From Gemmataceae bacterium (GTDB taxonomy: Bacteria; Planctomycetota; Planctomycetia; Gemmatales; Gemmataceae): a stretch of DNA of 8,438 bases. Shown here piece by piece: positions 6,109 through 8,438 of this stretch (position 1 is its first letter; every line of letters begins with the position of its first letter). Location: the NCBI GenBank assembly GCA_947490035.1, contig CANLGS010000131.1:1-8438 (forward strand), given 5' to 3'. A program made the position numbers and the translations under genes. The notes under the pieces are model-generated. The model was not told the origin of the DNA. It searched no databases and worked only from the letters and a program-made list of their open reading frames with translations.

Positions 6109-7252
6109 TCTGTCCTCTGTCCTCTTGCTCCGCGCGGCGGCGCAACTGACCGCACGCGGCGTCGATCTCGGACCCCTTGCGCTTGCGCACCTTCACGCTC
6201 ACGCCGTTCTTGCGGAGCGTGTCGATGAGGTTCTGGAGGTCGGTGTCATGGGGCCGCCGGTACGGCAGCCCCTGCACGTCGTTCCACGGGATCAGGTTCA
6301 CGTGCGCCTTGCGGCCGGTCAGCAGCCCCGCGAGTTGTCGCGCGTGCGCCGGCTGGTCGTTCAGCCCACCGAGGACAACATATTCGTAGGTCACTTGGCG
6401 GCCGGTTTTCTCATAGAACTCGTCGGCGGCGGCGAGGATCGCGTCGAGACCGGTCTTGTCGTTGGTCGGGACGATGCGCGTGCGCAGCTCGTCGTTGGGC
6501 GCGTGCAGCGACACCGCGAGGCTGTACTGCTTGCCGCTTTCCGCGAGCTTGCGAATCTTCGCGGGCAGCCCGACGGTGGAAATGGTGACGTGCCGCGCCC
6601 CGATGCCGAGGCCGTTCTTGTCGCCCGCGACGGCGAGCGCGTCGAGCAGGTTTTCGAGGTTCGCGAGCGGTTCGCCCATGCCCATCACGACGACGTTCGT
6701 GAGCCGCGGCGCGCGGTCGGGGTTCGTGCTGTTCGCGTCGGTGAGGTTCCGCATCAGGACGAGTTGTTCGAGCATCTCGCCGGTGGTGAGGTTCCGCACG
6801 ACGCCGTTCAGCCCGCTGGCGCAGAACACGCAGCCCATCCCGCAGCCGACCTGCGTGCTGATGCACGCGGTGGCGCGGCCGTCGTCTTGAATGAGAACCG
6901 CTTCGATCATGCGGTCGTCGCCGAGGCGCAGCACGAGTTTGTGCGTGTCGTCTTTGGCGAACAGGTGTTTCTCGACGCGCATCGAGAACACGCTGAACGC
7001 GTCCGCGAGTTCCGCCCGCAACGGTTTGGGCAGATCGGACATGGCTTCAAACGTGGTGGCCCGGCTCGCGAGGATTTGCTTGCGAATCTGGCTCACGCGC
7101 ATCGGCGGCTGCCCGCGTTCGGCGAGCCACGCGCGCAGCGTGTCGGCCGGCACGTCGAGAATGCCGGGCTTCACAGGCGAGCCGGGAGCGTCAGCGACCG
7201 GAGGCTTCGCATCGGAATCAAGAACCGGTAGCGTTGCAGACATAGCTGCCAT
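6086..7252 (-). CDS. rlmN: Dual-specificity RNA methyltransferase RlmN (23S rRNA A2503 / tRNA A37 C2)
   Basis: A radical-SAM methyltransferase that makes 2-methyladenosine at position 2503 of 23S rRNA and at A37 of some tRNAs, in the cytoplasm. The 388 residues carry the family's full set of marks: CGMGCVFC (C137, C141, C144) for the 4Fe-4S cluster, the preceding RATACISTQVG with C130, GMGEP (191-195), HVTISTVGLP (221-230), SLAVSLHAPNDELR (244-257), VNLIPWN (318-324) and C367 in EIDAACGQL, the cysteine that carries the transient methyl adduct. No key residue is missing. Residues 1-30 are a proline-rich extension. Two starts are possible, ATG at 7252 or 7243, neither with a good ribosome-binding site. 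The conserved protein ends near QLRRR (373); the tail from about 377 to 388, rich in arginine and glutamine, and the TAA stop are encoded by the repeat around 5981-6125. The tail is therefore probably acquired rather than functional. Confidence 0.96.
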   Translation of the reverse strand: MAAMSATLPVLDSDAKPPVADAPGSPVKPGILDVPADTLRAWLAERGQPPMRVSQIRKQILASRATTFEAMSDLPKPLRAELADAFSVFSMRVEKHLFAKDDTHKLVLRLGDDRMIEAVLIQDDGRATACISTQVGCGMGCVFCASGLNGVVRNLTTGEMLEQLVLMRNLTDANSTNPDRAPRLTNVVVMGMGEPLANLENLLDALAVAGDKNGLGIGARHVTISTVGLPAKIRKLAESGKQYSLAVSLHAPNDELRTRIVPTNDKTGLDAILAAADEFYEKTGRQVTYEYVVLGGLNDQPAHARQLAGLLTGRKAHVNLIPWNDVQGLPYRRPHDTDLQNLIDTLRKNGVSVKVRKRKGSEIDAACGQLRRRAEQEDRGQRRQRSRR

Positions 7253-7398
7253 TCTAAAGCGCAGAGGGTACGCGGGGAAGCGGACGCGATGTTCTTAACC
7301 GGAATGATTGAATCACGAGTTGTGCATTTGTCGCAGCAGAAATATGCTAACGCGGCATTGGGCACCCCCTCCGCGTCACCTTCAGTTCGAGTGAGCAG
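7253..7398. other. Divergent intergenic region between rlmN and a membrane protein gene
   Basis: These 146 bases must hold the promoters of both divergent genes. On the plus strand TTGTGC (7320-7325), 17 bases, TATGCT (7343-7348) is a weak sigma-70-like pair (3/6 and 4/6 matches). A small dyad TGATTGAATCA (7305-7315) lies just before it. I see no convincing boxes for rlmN and no RNA gene or open frame of its own. Confidence 0.35.
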
Positions 7399-7809
7399 AT
7401 GAACGCCCCTGACCCGCTTGAGCCCGTCCCCGAATCGACAAACTCTAACCCCAAAGAAGACCCGCCTTCCCCTGAGCAACCGACCGCTACGCGGGGTCGG
7501 CGGGCGTCGCGAAACTCTGCTGCGTTGGGGTCGTTTTTTCTCGTCATCAATGTCCTTCATCTCACCGAACCAAACCGATCCAGGTATTACCCGATCCTTT
7601 TCCTGTTCGGCTTCCCAATGCTTCTCGGTGGTATCGTCGGAATGTTCTACCCGCTCGCGGTCGAGAGCTTCTCGTGGCCCGCGAAGCCGGCCCGACCTAC
7701 ACCGAAAGGAGTCAGCGCGGTCCTCGGCGCGGGCGCGTTGGGAGTGATCATCGGCGCGTATTGTATCTACGACCCCGGCGCGCTCTTGCGGCTCTTACGA
7801 TTGGGATAA
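7399..7809 (+). CDS. Small hypothetical membrane protein
   Basis: A 136-residue protein that I do not recognise. The first 40 residues are proline-, serine- and charge-rich and probably disordered (PDPLEPVPESTNSNPKEDPP, then TRGRRASRNS). Two hydrophobic helices follow, about 64-86 (YPILFLFGFPMLLGGIVGMFYPL) and 104-124 (GVSAVLGAGALGVIIGAYCIY), joined by a proline-rich loop (WPAKPARPTPK). A weaker hydrophobic stretch is at 42-55. The arginine-rich segment RGRRASR before the membrane part suggests a cytoplasmic N-terminus. The ATG at 7399 has a modest GAGTGAG upstream. Support for a real gene comes from the coherent membrane topology and the exact fit between the divergent rlmN gene and the convergent macro gene. 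Overlapping frames on both strands read as arginine/serine-rich shadows. Function unknown. Confidence 0.68.
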   Translation: MNAPDPLEPVPESTNSNPKEDPPSPEQPTATRGRRASRNSAALGSFFLVINVLHLTEPNRSRYYPILFLFGFPMLLGGIVGMFYPLAVESFSWPAKPARPTPKGVSAVLGAGALGVIIGAYCIYDPGALLRLLRLG

Positions 7810-7815
7810 GCAACC

Positions 7816-8283
7816 TCATTCGCCCGCTTTGAACTCGTCGTAAACGTACAGCATACCAGGCCAGTCCGCGAACGCGACCTCGATCAGCGCGCGAACCTTC
7901 TTCCACGACAACCCGCCGTAACCGGCCGCGATTCGCGGCATCGCGATTGAGCGAATCCCGGCTCCGTCGGCCGCGACCCGCAGCGACTTCAACGCGGCTT
8001 CCACCACGGGGTAGGTGGCCCCGCGACCGGGGCGCAGCTGCGTGCCAAGGTTGAACACCGACGGCTTGCCCTCTTCGCGCCACAGGAACACGTCACCGAG
8101 CGCGAACTCCGGGGGCTTGGCTTTGCAGCGGCGTTTGAACTCCTCGAACATCACGGGGTAGCGATCTTTAAATCCGACCGCGATGCCCGCGCCCATCGAC
8201 CCTGCGCAGTTGCACCCGTGCGCGAGCGATTCCGCCTGCACGCGGTTCACGAACACGTCGCCGGTTACGAACTCGATTGGCAT
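7816..8283 (-). CDS. Stand-alone macro-domain protein (ADP-ribose binding, TARG1/DarG-like group)
   Basis: A 155-residue single macro domain. Such proteins bind ADP-ribose and remove it, or related acyl groups, from protein, DNA or O-acetyl-ADP-ribose. Landmarks are EFVTGDVF (4-11), then SLAHGCNCAGSMGAGIAVGFKDRYP (19-43), which holds the ligand-binding glycine loop, VFNLGTQLRPGRGATY (76-91), SIAMPRIAAGYGGLSWKKV (112-130) and a final YVYDEF. The SLAHG...MGAGIAVGFK and MPRI...LSW layout is closest, from memory, to the ALC1-like class that includes human TARG1 and bacterial DarG. TARG1's catalytic aspartate (in GLDRLQW) is glycine here (GYGGLSW). Its catalytic lysine (in ITKKRA) falls in GTQLRPG, where no lysine is present, so TARG1-type chemistry should not be assumed. 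AGGA 6 bases before the ATG supports the start, and no start codon lies further upstream in this frame before a stop. No DarT-like toxin is visible, though the upstream side leaves the window. Confidence 0.88.
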   Translation of the reverse strand: MPIEFVTGDVFVNRVQAESLAHGCNCAGSMGAGIAVGFKDRYPVMFEEFKRRCKAKPPEFALGDVFLWREEGKPSVFNLGTQLRPGRGATYPVVEAALKSLRVAADGAGIRSIAMPRIAAGYGGLSWKKVRALIEVAFADWPGMLYVYDEFKAGE

Positions 8284-8308
8284 GGCCCGTCCTACTGCTT
8301 TGCACGAC

Positions 8309-8438
8309 TCATTTTCTCTGGTGGGTTGAAGGGTGGTCTTTGTGTTGTTGCTTGGCTTGTTGGAGGAGTTTGTGAACTGAGGTGTGTGCCCCGGACTGTT
8401 TTGCTTTCGCTTGGACGGGTCGACGCTTCTTGTTCACC
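8309..8438 (-). CDS. Possible 3' end or small basic ORF upstream of macro gene (partial, doubtful)
   Basis: The last 155 bases are strongly G+T-rich on the plus strand, so on the minus strand stop codons are rare and all three frames are largely open. One frame entering from the right edge ends with TGA at 8309-8311. From a GTG at 8437 it reads VNKKRRPVQAKAKQSGAHTS and then a lysine/glutamine/histidine-rich run ending STHQRK. A second frame ends with TAG at 8292-8294. Neither matches a family I know, and the base skew alone could produce them. If coding, the protein would be transcribed with the macro gene. Confidence 0.22.
   Translation of the reverse strand, partial: VNKKRRPVQAKAKQSGAHTSVHKLLQQAKQQHKDHPSTHQRK

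Noticed and set aside
6125..7231. 368-residue plus-strand frame opposite rlmN
   Set aside because: Exact antisense of rlmN, whose catalytic motifs are complete on the other strand.
7816..8438. Complete DarTG toxin-antitoxin pair
   Set aside because: Only one macro domain is visible and the short open frames upstream show no ADP-ribosyltransferase motif; the pair cannot be claimed from this window.

Overview
The window is high-GC bacterial DNA and almost certainly comes from a planctomycete of the Gemmata group (Gemmataceae). The grounds are a DUF1501 protein of planctomycete type, a small hypothetical protein of a family I know only from Gemmata-like genomes (N-terminal 'EWLACSD' and 'RRLFACAC', C-terminal 'HVRGCWVVDLLLGKA'), an ECF sigma factor paired with a very long membrane-anchored putative anti-sigma factor, and three different short dispersed-type repeats. 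These family assignments come from reading the translations and from memory; no search was run.

Layout. Positions 1-2918 carry three plus-strand genes: a 5'-truncated DUF1501 protein, the Gemmata-type hypothetical gene translationally coupled to it, and a fumarylacetoacetate hydrolase (FAH) family enzyme that most resembles 2-keto-3-deoxy sugar acid dehydratases. A long compound palindrome (2923-3041) separates these from a minus-strand block. Read in its own direction that block is rlmN (7252 to 6086), a second and unrelated palindromic repeat, an ECF sigma factor (5934 to 5248), its putative anti-sigma factor (5232 to 3487) and a one-domain EamA/DMT-type membrane protein (3473 to 3045). The gaps from sigma to anti-sigma and from anti-sigma to EamA are 15 and 13 bases, so these three look like one transcription unit. 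Divergent from rlmN is a small two-helix membrane protein (7399-7809). It converges, with a 6-base gap, on a minus-strand stand-alone macro-domain protein (8283 to 7816). The last 155 bases are strongly G+T-rich on the plus strand and may hold the end of another minus-strand gene.

How the parts may work together. The sigma/anti-sigma/EamA cluster is a plausible membrane-signalled regulon: the anti-sigma would hold the sigma factor until a signal on the outer side of the membrane is sensed by its roughly 420-residue C-terminal region. That region shows degenerate tryptophan/proline/arginine-spaced repeats and no zinc-binding cysteines. RlmN (23S rRNA and tRNA adenine C2 methylation) and the macro-domain protein (ADP-ribose chemistry) appear to be independent neighbours. 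I do not see a complete new multi-gene defence or mobile system. The most unusual content is the repeats: three repeat families, one written into the coding sequence of the DUF1501 gene, one supplying the last codons and stop of rlmN, and one forming the whole junction between convergent genes.
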